Below are positions 41,664 through 50,068 of a DNA stretch of 64,000 bases, piece by piece. A program made the position numbers and the translations under genes. The stretch's first letter is position 1. Every line of letters begins with the position of its first letter. The stretch is from Methylobacterium variabile (GTDB lineage Bacteria > Pseudomonadota > Alphaproteobacteria > Rhizobiales > Beijerinckiaceae), in the NCBI RefSeq assembly GCF_001043975.1, contig NZ_LABY01000059.1:19715-83714 (forward strand). The letters run 5' to 3'. The notes beneath the pieces are model-generated. The model had not been told where the DNA came from. It ran no database searches and worked only from the letters and a program-made list of their open reading frames with translations.

Positions 41664-42346
41664 GGCCCGAAGCGAAGTCTACTCAGGATCTCCTGTTCAG
41701 CATAACTACTGTTTTCCTCTAACGATGTTGTGAGTTCATCTAAACGATCCCACCTTTTGGTTTGTTCTCTGAGGGCAGAAGACTGAGAGTGATGCGTGAT
41801 TCTGTATAGCATCGGCATATCGCAGAACCGAATTACTCTATGTCCTTCTATAAGATTACCACTGCCCAATTTCTTGAGGATTGCGTGGTGTAGGGCGTAT
41901 GCAAAATACCTTTCCGACCTAGTCGGAAATTTGGTTCCGTAATCCGCAAATAATCTCTCCGCAAACGGAACGCCGGAATCGATTCTGTTTGTGAGGGCTG
42001 GGTATATTTTTCCTGATGCTCTAACCATATCGGCAATCTTCATGAAATCGCCGTATGCGGTGTCGACATTAAAATCGCCAAAAATTGCCTTCTCCATGAA
42101 TACTCCCGAAGCATGGATTAGGATTTGATTTTCAATTGAAATTTCTGAAGTATCAGAAGGAGAAGGGGCAAATATAGATCCTATGTTATAATCTTCATGT
42201 ATCGCTATATAAGCTGTGCTTATACCTATGCGGCGGTATGCAATCACATGCCCAATTTCATGCATGATTACACCCGATTTAGTCTGATGTTTTGCACTGA
42301 GTTCTTCGCGGCTCAACATCAGGAGATTTTTCTTGAAGATTTTCAT
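41660..42346 (-). CDS. stand-alone M41 (FtsH)-like zinc metallopeptidase domain protein
   Basis: The 228-residue product contains MHEIGHVIAYRRIG with the HExxH zinc motif (H29, E30, H33). About 60 residues on it reads ASGVFMEKAIFG and VDTAYGDFMKIADMV, resembling the FtsH peptidase region that supplies the third zinc ligand (Asp100 here). There is no AAA ATPase part and no membrane segment. GC content is far below the surroundings, pointing to transfer. The gene ends in a TAG that coincides with the insertion point of the adjacent IS and is regenerated by it. Substrate and role unknown; the family call is from motif spacing. Confidence 0.6.
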   Translation of the reverse strand: MKIFKKNLLMLSREELSAKHQTKSGVIMHEIGHVIAYRRIGISTAYIAIHEDYNIGSIFAPSPSDTSEISIENQILIHASGVFMEKAIFGDFNVDTAYGDFMKIADMVRASGKIYPALTNRIDSGVPFAERLFADYGTKFPTRSERYFAYALHHAILKKLGSGNLIEGHRVIRFCDMPMLYRITHHSQSSALREQTKRWDRLDELTTSLEENSSYAEQEILSRLRFGP

Positions 42347-42521
42347 GGCTCAGACCTTCATTTTACTGTAGTTGACGACACTGCTAATAATTGTGCCATT
42401 ATAATTCTAATGACAAACGTAGCATTTATCGCGAATTTGCAATTTTATAATAATATATTTATTGTGAATCGATATAATTCAGTTCAATAAGTTTTGCACG
42501 TCGTTCAATGTAAGTGCATCA

Positions 42522-44186
42522 TCAGCTTTGTCCGACCGGGGCTACAGAGTTGATCAGACTTAAGAAGCGTGGGTCGGAATGAGCCACGGTTTTGTGCAAG
42601 CGGATCGGATGGCGCGGATAAGCGGCACTGTTGGCGAACACCAGAAGCTCTCGGCTCGGCATGCTGGTCAGGGCCTGAGCCGGGACCAACCGCGCGGCCT
42701 GCGGTGTCAGGGCAATGCTGCGCTGACCCTGCCCCTCGGCGGGCCGGGTCAGCGTCTCGACCCGGGCGGTGTAGTCGCCGAGCGCCCGCGACCAGCGCTC
42801 GCTCGCGTCGGGATCGACCGCCGGCACGTCGAACACAGTCACGATCTCGGCGGTGTTGAGGATGGTGTCGGCCCCCGCCTGCCCGTAGAGGCCGACAATC
42901 TGCGAACGGTCCTGCCACAGAGTCCAGAGCGAGGCGCCGTAGCCCGGAAGCTCGGCAGATGCAGTCAGGATCTCGGAGAACCGCCCGAGGGCTGCGGCCT
43001 CGTCGATCATCACCAAGATGCGTTCGGCCGGCCGGTTGCGGCGCACGCTCGTGAACAGATCGCTGAGGAACCAGCGCAGCAGCGGCGCCAGCAGATCTTT
43101 GTACTCGGGCGGCACCGCCACGAACAGATCGACCCGGCCGGTGGCGAGGTCGGCGAAGTCGAAGCTGGTGGCGCCGACGAGATGGCGTAGGCGCGCGTCG
43201 GCGAGCCATTGGAAGGCCTGGGCGCAGGTGGCGACGAGCGGGTCGCGGGTCTTCGGATCGGCCTTGAGGATCTCCAGGGCGCTCAGCGCGGCGGGGGCCG
43301 GTCGCAAATGTTCGAGTTGCGCGATCAAAGTATCAGGGTCGGCGATCAGCGCCTGGACCTGTGCGACGCTGCGGGTGCCGCGCTTCAGGGTGACTAGGAG
43401 TGCACCGGTGATGAGATCGATCGCCCGGTTGCGGAAGTAGGCGGCAGCCTCGCCGTCGCCGCCCGGTTCGGGAAGGAGGGCGGCAGCGGTATGCTGAAGA
43501 TAGAGCACATCCTCCGGATCGCGGTCAGCAAGGGGATTCCATCGGTCCGTGCCTCCCACGAGGTTCAGCGGATCGAGACAAATGACACGCCTGCCGATGG
43601 CGCGGCGCCGCTCGGCCGTAGCCCTGTAAAGTTCGCCCTTCGGATCGAAGACGACCGCGGGCCCGGACCAGGCGTTCGGCTCGGGATAGGCCAGGTTCGG
43701 GATCAACGCGCCGGAGGTCTTGCCCTTGCGCGGTGGCGCGATGGTCGCGAGCGTGCCCTGGACGGCGACGCGCACCGCGCGCCCGGTCTCCGGGTCGAGG
43801 CCGAGTTCGAGGCCTCGACCCATCGCGGCGCGCTCGGCGGCGGTCGCGAAGCGCGCCCCCCCGAACAGGTCGGAGGCGTCGCGCCGGGGCGCGGCCTTCG
43901 ATCCGGCGAAGCGCCAGCCGATCATCAAGGCAATCGGTGCGAGCACCGCCATCAGCGTCCAGAAGCCGCTCGCGAACGCCGGCGCGCGGCCGATGAGCAT
44001 CGCCCAGTACAGTTCCACGATCGCATCGAGCTGCCCGGTGCGCCAGAGCGCGAACCACATGCCCGGGCGCATGGCCTCACTCGGCCAGAGGGTTGGATCG
44101 AGCCCGTGCACGACGAGCGCCGCAGTGGGGTAGCCAAGAAGCAGGATCGCGATCGTCAGGACGACGATCTTCAATGCGAAGGACAT
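42522..44186 (-). CDS. type IV coupling protein (VirD4/TraG type)
   Basis: The 554-residue conjugation ATPase links the relaxosome to a transfer channel. Two N-terminal membrane segments (about 5-26 and 72-95) precede the cytoplasmic ATPase. Walker A is APPRKGKTSG near residue 150, with FDPKGELYRATAERRR following, and Walker B is ILVMIDEAAALGRF near 385. The C-terminal part ends in LVFANSAAYPRHPIRLHKT. It is the last gene of the leftward cluster whose first gene faces the candidate oriT. No mating-pair genes are nearby. Confidence 0.9.
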   Translation of the reverse strand: MSFALKIVVLTIAILLLGYPTAALVVHGLDPTLWPSEAMRPGMWFALWRTGQLDAIVELYWAMLIGRAPAFASGFWTLMAVLAPIALMIGWRFAGSKAAPRRDASDLFGGARFATAAERAAMGRGLELGLDPETGRAVRVAVQGTLATIAPPRKGKTSGALIPNLAYPEPNAWSGPAVVFDPKGELYRATAERRRAIGRRVICLDPLNLVGGTDRWNPLADRDPEDVLYLQHTAAALLPEPGGDGEAAAYFRNRAIDLITGALLVTLKRGTRSVAQVQALIADPDTLIAQLEHLRPAPAALSALEILKADPKTRDPLVATCAQAFQWLADARLRHLVGATSFDFADLATGRVDLFVAVPPEYKDLLAPLLRWFLSDLFTSVRRNRPAERILVMIDEAAALGRFSEILTASAELPGYGASLWTLWQDRSQIVGLYGQAGADTILNTAEIVTVFDVPAVDPDASERWSRALGDYTARVETLTRPAEGQGQRSIALTPQAARLVPAQALTSMPSRELLVFANSAAYPRHPIRLHKTVAHSDPRFLSLINSVAPVGQS

Positions 44187-44240
44187 CGATGGTGGATTCC
44201 GTCGATCAGCGGTTTGAGCGCAGGCGAGAGGTCATTCAGC

Positions 44241-44873
44241 TCAGGGGGCTGTGGCGAGGAGGCTCAAGGGCACGCGCGCCTCCGCGTAGCCGGACTGCGC
44301 CACCCAGCTTCGCAGCACACCGTCCGCGCCATCACGGCGCCAAAGCAGTGCGCGGGAACCAGGATCGAGCCGGCCCGCGACGCGCATGCCGTCCGGCATA
44401 CGCCAGCCGATCGGCTGCGGCTCCGCACCCCGCAGGGTGACCCATCGCTCTGGCGTGCGGTACCAAGCGACTAGTGCCAAGCCGAAAAGCAGTAAGGCAC
44501 TGCCCAGGCCGAGACCGATTGGCACGAGGCGGTAGGGCAGCCGAGAGCGCCAGATCGCGAGCCGGCTCGCCGTCCCGGCTCGGATCGGCCGATGCGAGGC
44601 CTCCGCATTCCGCAGCGAGTCCAACAGCGCCAGGCGGTCTTCCGGCGTGAGTACGGATTCCGCCTCGGCGAGGGCGGCAAAGCGCGCATCGGGTCGCGCC
44701 TTTAAAAGCCCGTCAAGCCGACGCTTGCTTACCCGCGCCACCTCCGTCGCCTCGGCCTCGGCCGCCTTAGTGGCGGCAGCGAGGTTGTCCCGCACCGTCT
44801 TCGCCGTCGGTGATCCCGAGGCAGATGGAGCCGAGGCGGGCGGGCCCGCGGGGCGCTTCGGTGGAATGGCCAC
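44241..44873 (-). CDS. conjugation-cluster membrane protein of unknown function
   Basis: The 210-residue product starts at GTG, has a Pro/Ala/Ser-rich N terminus, a charged helical region (about 30-100), one transmembrane helix near 114-136 (LVPIGLGLGSALLLFGLALV) and a beta-rich C-terminal domain. It lies 5 nt after the ParA-like gene and 54 nt before the coupling-protein gene. No family is recognised; by position it probably assists DNA transfer. Confidence 0.7.
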   Translation of the reverse strand: MAIPPKRPAGPPASAPSASGSPTAKTVRDNLAAATKAAEAEATEVARVSKRRLDGLLKARPDARFAALAEAESVLTPEDRLALLDSLRNAEASHRPIRAGTASRLAIWRSRLPYRLVPIGLGLGSALLLFGLALVAWYRTPERWVTLRGAEPQPIGWRMPDGMRVAGRLDPGSRALLWRRDGADGVLRSWVAQSGYAEARVPLSLLATAP

Positions 44874-44878
44874 GAGGC

Positions 44879-45625
44879 TCAGCCCTCGACTAGCCAGAGA
44901 GCCGCGGGCTTGACCGCTTCCATCACCGCGAGGCGGAAGGCGGTCAGGTCGCGCAGCATCCGCCCGGCCTGGGCCGGCGAGGTCTCCTTAGCGAGCCTGG
45001 CGCGGTCGAGCTTCGGGATGCCGCGGAGCTGCCCCGCCGTGAGCACCTCGCGGGTGGCGTCCTCTAGCTCGAACGCGCGCAAATGGCTCAGCGTCGCCGC
45101 ACCTGCGACCCGCTTCAGAATGACGGGATCGATCGCGCCGCGCAGCGCGTTCGCCACCACGAAGCTTGCCGCCGCCCAGTCCTTGGCCGCCTGAAGCAGC
45201 TTGCCCGCATCCGCCAGCGACCCTGCCTCGGCCGCGACCACCACGACGAGGCCGAGCTCGATCCCGGCCTCACGCAGCGACGCCGCCTCGTCCTTGAGCA
45301 CGCCGAGCAGGCTCGCCGAGGAATTGGCCCCGAGATCGACCAGCGTCGGACCGGTCACGCTGTAGAGCGCGTTGACGACCGGGTCGAACTCGGCGCGCGC
45401 TGCCTTGCCGCCCGAGGCCTCGATCGCCTCGCGGCTGGCGCGCACCGAGAAGTGGCGCACGCTTCCCGGCTCGTTGTCGGCCTTCGCGGTCTTGAACTCC
45501 GTAAGGCGCGGGGTCGATTCGACTTCGAGTATCGGCACGTCGGTGACCGCCTCGGCCAGCCCGCGGGTGATCGTGCTCTTGCCGATGCCGCCGGTTTCCT
45601 GAGCGACGATAAGAACGCGGGCCAT
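44879..45625 (-). CDS. ParA/MinD-like P-loop ATPase
   Basis: The 248-residue product has a ParA-type nucleotide site, AQETGGIGKSTITRGLAEAV, in which the usual KGG is QETGG, and TLVDLGANSSASL as the Walker B region. Such ATPases near relaxase genes can position plasmid DNA or the coupling protein. ATG at 45625 overlaps the stop of the preceding gene (ATGA). No ParB gene is seen, so a partition role is not supported by context. Confidence 0.75.
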   Translation of the reverse strand: MARVLIVAQETGGIGKSTITRGLAEAVTDVPILEVESTPRLTEFKTAKADNEPGSVRHFSVRASREAIEASGGKAARAEFDPVVNALYSVTGPTLVDLGANSSASLLGVLKDEAASLREAGIELGLVVVVAAEAGSLADAGKLLQAAKDWAAASFVVANALRGAIDPVILKRVAGAATLSHLRAFELEDATREVLTAGQLRGIPKLDRARLAKETSPAQAGRMLRDLTAFRLAVMEAVKPAALWLVEG

Positions 45626-46152
45626 CACTCGGGGTCCTTCCTGAACAGGTGCTTGTGCTTGGTGACGTGATGATCGCGGATTTCGGCCTCGCTCATGGGC
45701 GGCTCGCCGGATTCCGGAGGCGAACCGGCCGTGAGCTCGGGGGCGAGCCGGGCTCGCCGTGCGCCGGCATCGGAGGGCGAAGCCGGCGCGGGCCGGCGCG
45801 GTGGCAGTGGAGCCGCGGCGAGATCGGGCCGCATGTCGCGCAGAGCCGCCCGCGCGGCCCGGCGGCGGGCCTGCCGGCGCACGCTAGAAATCACGCCGGT
45901 CAGCTGCGTGTCGGTGAGCGGGCGCCCGTCGGCGGTGGCGTAACCCTGTGCGGTCAGGCCGGCGGCAATCTCCTTCCAGGTGCTGCCGGAGGCCTTCAGG
46001 GCGAGCAGCGCGTCGAGGTTGTCGCGCACCATCGCCATCAGCCCTGTGGCCGCCCGCCCGCCCGGGGCGAGCGTCATGCCGTCGCGCGCCTTGGCGGAGG
46101 CGGCGAGGTCGCGCTTGAGGCGGCTGAGGTCGAGGCGGGACTGCATCGGCAT
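45625..46152 (-). CDS. putative DNA-binding accessory protein of the mobilisation cluster
   Basis: The 175-residue product has a helix-turn-helix-like segment (ALLALKASGSTWKEIAAGLT) at about 49-68 followed by a second helical region (DTQLTGVISSVRRQARRRAA), then a Pro-rich tail. It is the first leftward gene from the candidate oriT, where relaxosome accessory proteins are usually encoded. No family name can be assigned. A second ATG two codons in is equally possible. Confidence 0.65.
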   Translation of the reverse strand: MPMQSRLDLSRLKRDLAASAKARDGMTLAPGGRAATGLMAMVRDNLDALLALKASGSTWKEIAAGLTAQGYATADGRPLTDTQLTGVISSVRRQARRRAARAALRDMRPDLAAAPLPPRRPAPASPSDAGARRARLAPELTAGSPPESGEPPMSEAEIRDHHVTKHKHLFRKDPE

Positions 46153-46216
46153 GTACGCCGACCTATCAGGCGGTCCCTTGTCGGCCGGTGTGGTGGGGCC
46201 GGCAAATGCCAGGGAT

Positions 46217-46329
46217 CACGGCAAGGAATCGTTAGCGCGCGGCTGCATACGGCAGGTAACGGTTGCATCGCGGCTGGACGCGGCAGCAATACGGCAACCC
46301 ACGGCCAAGTACGGCAGCGATTACGGCTG
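46217..46329. other. candidate oriT with CACGGCA/TACGGCA repeats
   Basis: The 314-bp region between the divergent mobilisation genes (46153-46466) holds ACGGC(A/T) repeats at about 46217, 46249, 46291, 46311 and 46323, four of them preceded by T. Spacings are 32, 42, 20 and 12 bp. Short interspersed GCGCGCGGC and CACGGCC segments could form hairpins. Position between an accessory gene and the relaxase operon is the usual place of an oriT; the nick site is not identifiable. Confidence 0.45.
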
Positions 46330-46466
46330 GGCCACGGTAGCAGAAGGGATATCACACCACACGCACTGAAGTGGCCCGGCGTTAACCGCGCGGCCGTGTC
46401 GGCCTCGCCCAACCGCCTCGTCCGTGCCAAGCCTGCCGTCTCGATCCGCGCGCAGCAGGTACGCCG

Positions 46467-46763
46467 ATGGCCCAGGAGGTCAAGCTCACCGTGACCCTGG
46501 AAGCGGCGCTCGCCGCCCGGTTGCGAGCCGCCGCGGCCGAGCGCGGCTGGTCCGCCGAGAGCTTGGCCGTCGAGTGCATCGTCCAGCACCTGGAAGTGGC
46601 GATCCGTCACCGCGTCCTAGTCGAGCGGATGGAGCAGATCGACGGCGCCATCCTCGAGATGGCCCAGGCGGTCGGCGAACTCGGTGCGCCGTCGGCCGGC
46701 ATCGACCTGTCCAAGGTCTGCCGCCTGCACAAGGGCGACGGCGTCGCCGATCCGGCGCCGTGA
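46467..46763 (+). CDS. small ribbon-helix-helix-like accessory protein upstream of the relaxase
   Basis: The 98-residue product begins AQEVKLTVTLEAALAARLRA, a beta strand plus helix pattern of ribbon-helix-helix DNA-binding proteins, and continues as helices. Its stop overlaps the relaxase GTG start (GTGA), so the two are coupled. By analogy with TrwA or MbeC-type proteins it may bind oriT and assist the relaxase; this is inferred from context. Confidence 0.65.
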   Translation: MAQEVKLTVTLEAALAARLRAAAAERGWSAESLAVECIVQHLEVAIRHRVLVERMEQIDGAILEMAQAVGELGAPSAGIDLSKVCRLHKGDGVADPAP

Positions 46764-49705
46764 CCGCCTCGCTGCACCGGCTCGGTGCCGGTTCGCCGGC
46801 AGCGTCGTACTACACCCACGACAGCCAGCGCGAAGCCAAACCCGACAAGCGGGACGAGTACTACCTCTCGGACGGCGGCGGGGTCTGGTGGAGCAGCGGC
46901 GAGACGATCGTGCGCCACGGCGCGGCGATCGATGCAGCCTCGTTTCGCGACCTGTGTGCGGGGATCCACCCAGGCACGGGCAAGCCGCTGGTGCGCGGTG
47001 CCGGCCCGGGTCACTGGGCGGGCGTCGACTGCACTATGACCCCCGGGAAGAGTGTGTCCGTGCTTTGGATGGCCGGCACGCCCGAGCAACGCGCTGCGAT
47101 CGAGGCCGCCCATCGCGCCGCCGTCGAGCGGGCGCTGAGTTTTGTCACCGCGGAGGGCCTCGTCACTGTCCGGACCGGCGCCGGCGGTACCGACCAGCAT
47201 CGCCCGCGCGACCTGATCGTCGGCCGGTTCGATCACTATACAACTCGTGAGGGTGACCCGAATATTCACACGCACTGCGTGTTCATCAATGTCGCTGGTA
47301 CGCCTGCAAATGCCGGTGCTGGTCGATACAAGTCCCGGACGCATCTAACCATTGAGCCTGAGCGATTATATGCCGCCCAGCTCGGAGTGGGAGCGGCGTA
47401 CAGGGCGGCCCTCGCCGAAGGGCTGCGCGAGCGGTTCGGCCTGCAGTATCGCGAGGCCGGACGCGGGCAGTGGGAGGTCGCCGGCCTGCCGGAGACGTTA
47501 CTCGCGGCCTTTTCCAAGCGCTCGCAGCAGATCCTAGCCTATGCGGGCACGGGCGCCAGCAGCGCCCAGCGCGAGATCGCCGCCTTGGCGACCCGCCGGG
47601 GCAAGGAGGAGTTGCCGACCGGGCCGGAGCTGGAGGCACGCTGGCGCGCGGAACTCGCCGCCTGCGTGATCGATCCGTGGCTGGCCGCGCGTCACCTTGA
47701 GCGCGACTCCGCCCTCGTGCTGACCGCCGAGCGCGATCGGGAGCGGGAGACCCCGTTCGAGCCGCCCGAGATCCCCGGCGACGGTGCGGTGGCACGCGCC
47801 GCCTCGGCCTTGTTCCGGCACGAGAGCGTCGTGGCGCGCAAGGATCTGCTCCAGCGCGCCCTGGAGGTCGCGGGCCTCGCCGGCGTCGGGGTCGACGCCG
47901 TGGAGGCGGAGCTCGCCCAGCTCGAACGGGATGGCGCGCTGCTGCCGCTGGCCGACGCCGCGATGGTCCCGGGTGCCAGCGCGTGCTGGACCAGCCCGGG
48001 CATCGCCGCTTGCGAGGCGGCGATGCTGCGCGCGGCCGATCGTCCCCTGGAGCGGACCTGGATTACGCCCGAGGCGGTCGAGGATGCGCTGGAGCATGCG
48101 CCTCACCTCAGCGCCGAGCAGGGCGAAGCCGTGCGCCACGCCGCCGGTCGGGACGGGGTGTCGCTGCTGCAGGCCGGTGCGGGGACCGGCAAGACCACGA
48201 CGGCGGCCGCCCTGGTGGCCGCCGCCCGCGGCTCCGGTCTCCGGGTGATCGGCCTCGCCCCGTCGTGGGTGGCCGCCGACGAGCTCGGGCGCTCGACCGG
48301 GATCCCGGCGCAGGCGATCGCGCGCTGGCGCCAGGACCGGACGCTGACAGCAGGTCCGGATACCGCCAACCGCCCCGACCGGCCGGCGCTGCTCGACGCC
48401 GGTACCCTGGTGCTGGTCGATGAGGCGGGGATGGTCGCGACCCGCGACATGGAGGCCGTGCTGAGCGCGGCCCGGTCGGCCGGGGCGAAGGTGGTTCTGA
48501 TCGGCGATCGGCGCCAGCTCGCCTCGGTCGGGGGCGCGAGCGCTCTGCGGGCGGTCGCCGATGTGGTCGGGCGCTCTGTGGTGCTCGAACAGGTCCGCCG
48601 GCAGACGGTGGAGTGGCAGCGCGCGGCCTCGGTGCTGATGGCGCGCGGCGAGGTCGAGGCGGGCTTGCGCGCCTACTCGGCCCGGGACCAGATCGAGCTG
48701 GTCGCCGGCGCCGAGGCTGCGCAGGCGCGCGTGCTCGCGATCTGGACCGAACAGCGCGCGGCGCAGGGCGAGGACGTGCTGATCGTGACCCGGCGCAACG
48801 CCGACGCTGCAGCGCTGAATATCCGGGCGCGGGCCGTGCTGCGGACAGAGGGACACCTCGGTCCCGATGTGGTCACCCTGCCGGCGCGCGACCGTGACGA
48901 CAGGCCAGTGCCGCTCGCTCTCGCTGTCGGCGATAGCCTTCGCATCGGCGAGAGCCTGCCGCATCTCGGGTTGCGCAACGGCAATCGCGCCCGGGTCGAG
49001 GGGATCACAGTCGAGCCGGAGGGAGGAGCACGCCTGCGCCTGGCGCTGGAGGATGGTCGCGCGCTGGAGGTGGCGTGGTCGGATCTGGCGCAACAGCCGC
49101 GGTTCGGCCGGAAGCGGCCGCAGCCCAGGATCGTGCATGCCTATGCGGGCACGGCCTACGCGGCGCAAGGCCGGACCTCGTCCGCGGCGGTGATGTATGT
49201 CGGGGCGGCGACCGACGCGCGCGAGCTCTATGTCGGCCTGACCCGGCACCGGCACGAGGCCAGGGTGGTGGTCGAGCGCGACCGGCTCGACGCCCTGTGC
49301 CGGCAACGTCAGGCGGATGCGTGGATGCCGGCCACCGACGCGATGGTGCTGGAGCGCCTGTTCCGTGAGGCGCGGAACTACAGCGAGAAGGCCAACGTAG
49401 TCGATCACGCCGCCGACCGGGTGGCTTTCGTGCGGGATGGATCGCTGGAAACGCGCGAGCCCATCGGCCAAGGGGTCGACGTGCCGCGCGTGATGCGCGC
49501 GGCGCGGCTTTTACGTGAGGCGATGTCGTGGCTTGGCGTCGAGCCGCTCATCGTGCCGACGTGGCGGCTGGTGGATGCCTACGGGCGTCGTCTGACGCAG
49601 GCACCGGCCCGGGCGACGCGCGCTTTGGTCGACGAGCTCGCCCGCCGCCTCGATCGCCCCGATCCGCTACTCGACCGTGAGCGGGGTCGCCACATCGAGC
49701 GATGA
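46760..49705 (+). CDS. MobF-family relaxase-helicase (TrwC/TraA type)
   Basis: The 981-residue protein nicks and unwinds DNA for conjugation. The N-terminal relaxase domain has the paired catalytic tyrosines Y17/Y18 and Y34/Y35 and the three-His metal site (H159, H170, H172 in NIHTHCVFINVAG). The helicase part has Walker A AGAGTGKTTT (about 472-481), VLVDEAGMVATRD, and IGDRRQLASVGGASAL, then C-terminal superfamily 1 motifs (AYAGTAYAAQGRTSSAAVMY). GTG start at 46760 is fixed by the family N terminus and the overlap with the small upstream gene. It appears complete. Confidence 0.94.
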   Translation: MTASLHRLGAGSPAASYYTHDSQREAKPDKRDEYYLSDGGGVWWSSGETIVRHGAAIDAASFRDLCAGIHPGTGKPLVRGAGPGHWAGVDCTMTPGKSVSVLWMAGTPEQRAAIEAAHRAAVERALSFVTAEGLVTVRTGAGGTDQHRPRDLIVGRFDHYTTREGDPNIHTHCVFINVAGTPANAGAGRYKSRTHLTIEPERLYAAQLGVGAAYRAALAEGLRERFGLQYREAGRGQWEVAGLPETLLAAFSKRSQQILAYAGTGASSAQREIAALATRRGKEELPTGPELEARWRAELAACVIDPWLAARHLERDSALVLTAERDRERETPFEPPEIPGDGAVARAASALFRHESVVARKDLLQRALEVAGLAGVGVDAVEAELAQLERDGALLPLADAAMVPGASACWTSPGIAACEAAMLRAADRPLERTWITPEAVEDALEHAPHLSAEQGEAVRHAAGRDGVSLLQAGAGTGKTTTAAALVAAARGSGLRVIGLAPSWVAADELGRSTGIPAQAIARWRQDRTLTAGPDTANRPDRPALLDAGTLVLVDEAGMVATRDMEAVLSAARSAGAKVVLIGDRRQLASVGGASALRAVADVVGRSVVLEQVRRQTVEWQRAASVLMARGEVEAGLRAYSARDQIELVAGAEAAQARVLAIWTEQRAAQGEDVLIVTRRNADAAALNIRARAVLRTEGHLGPDVVTLPARDRDDRPVPLALAVGDSLRIGESLPHLGLRNGNRARVEGITVEPEGGARLRLALEDGRALEVAWSDLAQQPRFGRKRPQPRIVHAYAGTAYAAQGRTSSAAVMYVGAATDARELYVGLTRHRHEARVVVERDRLDALCRQRQADAWMPATDAMVLERLFREARNYSEKANVVDHAADRVAFVRDGSLETREPIGQGVDVPRVMRAARLLREAMSWLGVEPLIVPTWRLVDAYGRRLTQAPARATRALVDELARRLDRPDPLLDRERGRHIER

Positions 49706-49737
49706 TAAGGCTGAATGCAGAGTGCAAAAAACGATTT

Positions 49738-49760
49738 CGTTGCCAGCAGTGCTAGCAACG
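49738..49760. promoter_or_regulatory. inverted repeat upstream of the antitoxin-like gene
   Basis: CGTTGC and GCAACG are separated by 11 bp and end 14 bp before the ATG of the antitoxin-like gene. Antitoxins of this class bind such repeats to autoregulate. If it is an operator, the upstream in-frame ATG at 49715 is unlikely to be the start. Confidence 0.4.
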
Positions 49761-49774
49761 CCTACGATCGGAGC

Positions 49775-50068
49775 ATGGCCGTTTCCCACGCACCCAGCGC
49801 GACGATCACGATCGGTAATCTTGACGGGCGGGTGAAGAAGCGGCTTCGCGGGCGCGCTGCTATGAATGGCCGATCAATGGAAGCCGAGGTGCGTTCAATC
49901 TTCTCGGACACGCTCGGCACCGAGGCAGTCGAGTCGGTGAATTTGGCGGAAGCGATCCGCCGGCGGGTCGCGCCGCTTCGTGGCATTGAGCTTGAAGATC
50001 ATCCAGCCATCTCGCTCGGTGAGCCGCTCGGATGGTGCTCTAAGATTACAGTTGCATCCTTCTTCTGA
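49775..50068 (+). CDS. FitA/StbC-like antitoxin, C terminus replaced by IS701 sequence
   Basis: The 97-residue product has an Arc-type ribbon-helix-helix pattern (ATITIGNLDGRVKKRLRGRA, then RSMEAEVRSIFSDTL) typical of FitA/StbC antitoxins. The last ten residues are encoded inside the IS701 element that interrupts the gene. No PIN-domain toxin gene follows: only about 10 bp of the original sequence remain between the IS701 and the next IS. It is therefore an orphaned, 3'-truncated antitoxin gene. Confidence 0.7.
   Translation: MAVSHAPSATITIGNLDGRVKKRLRGRAAMNGRSMEAEVRSIFSDTLGTEAVESVNLAEAIRRRVAPLRGIELEDHPAISLGEPLGWCSKITVASFF

Noticed and set aside
44879..45625. ParA-like gene read as part of a plasmid partition locus
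   Set aside because: No parB, no parS-like repeats and no replication gene in the window; the neighbours are transfer genes.
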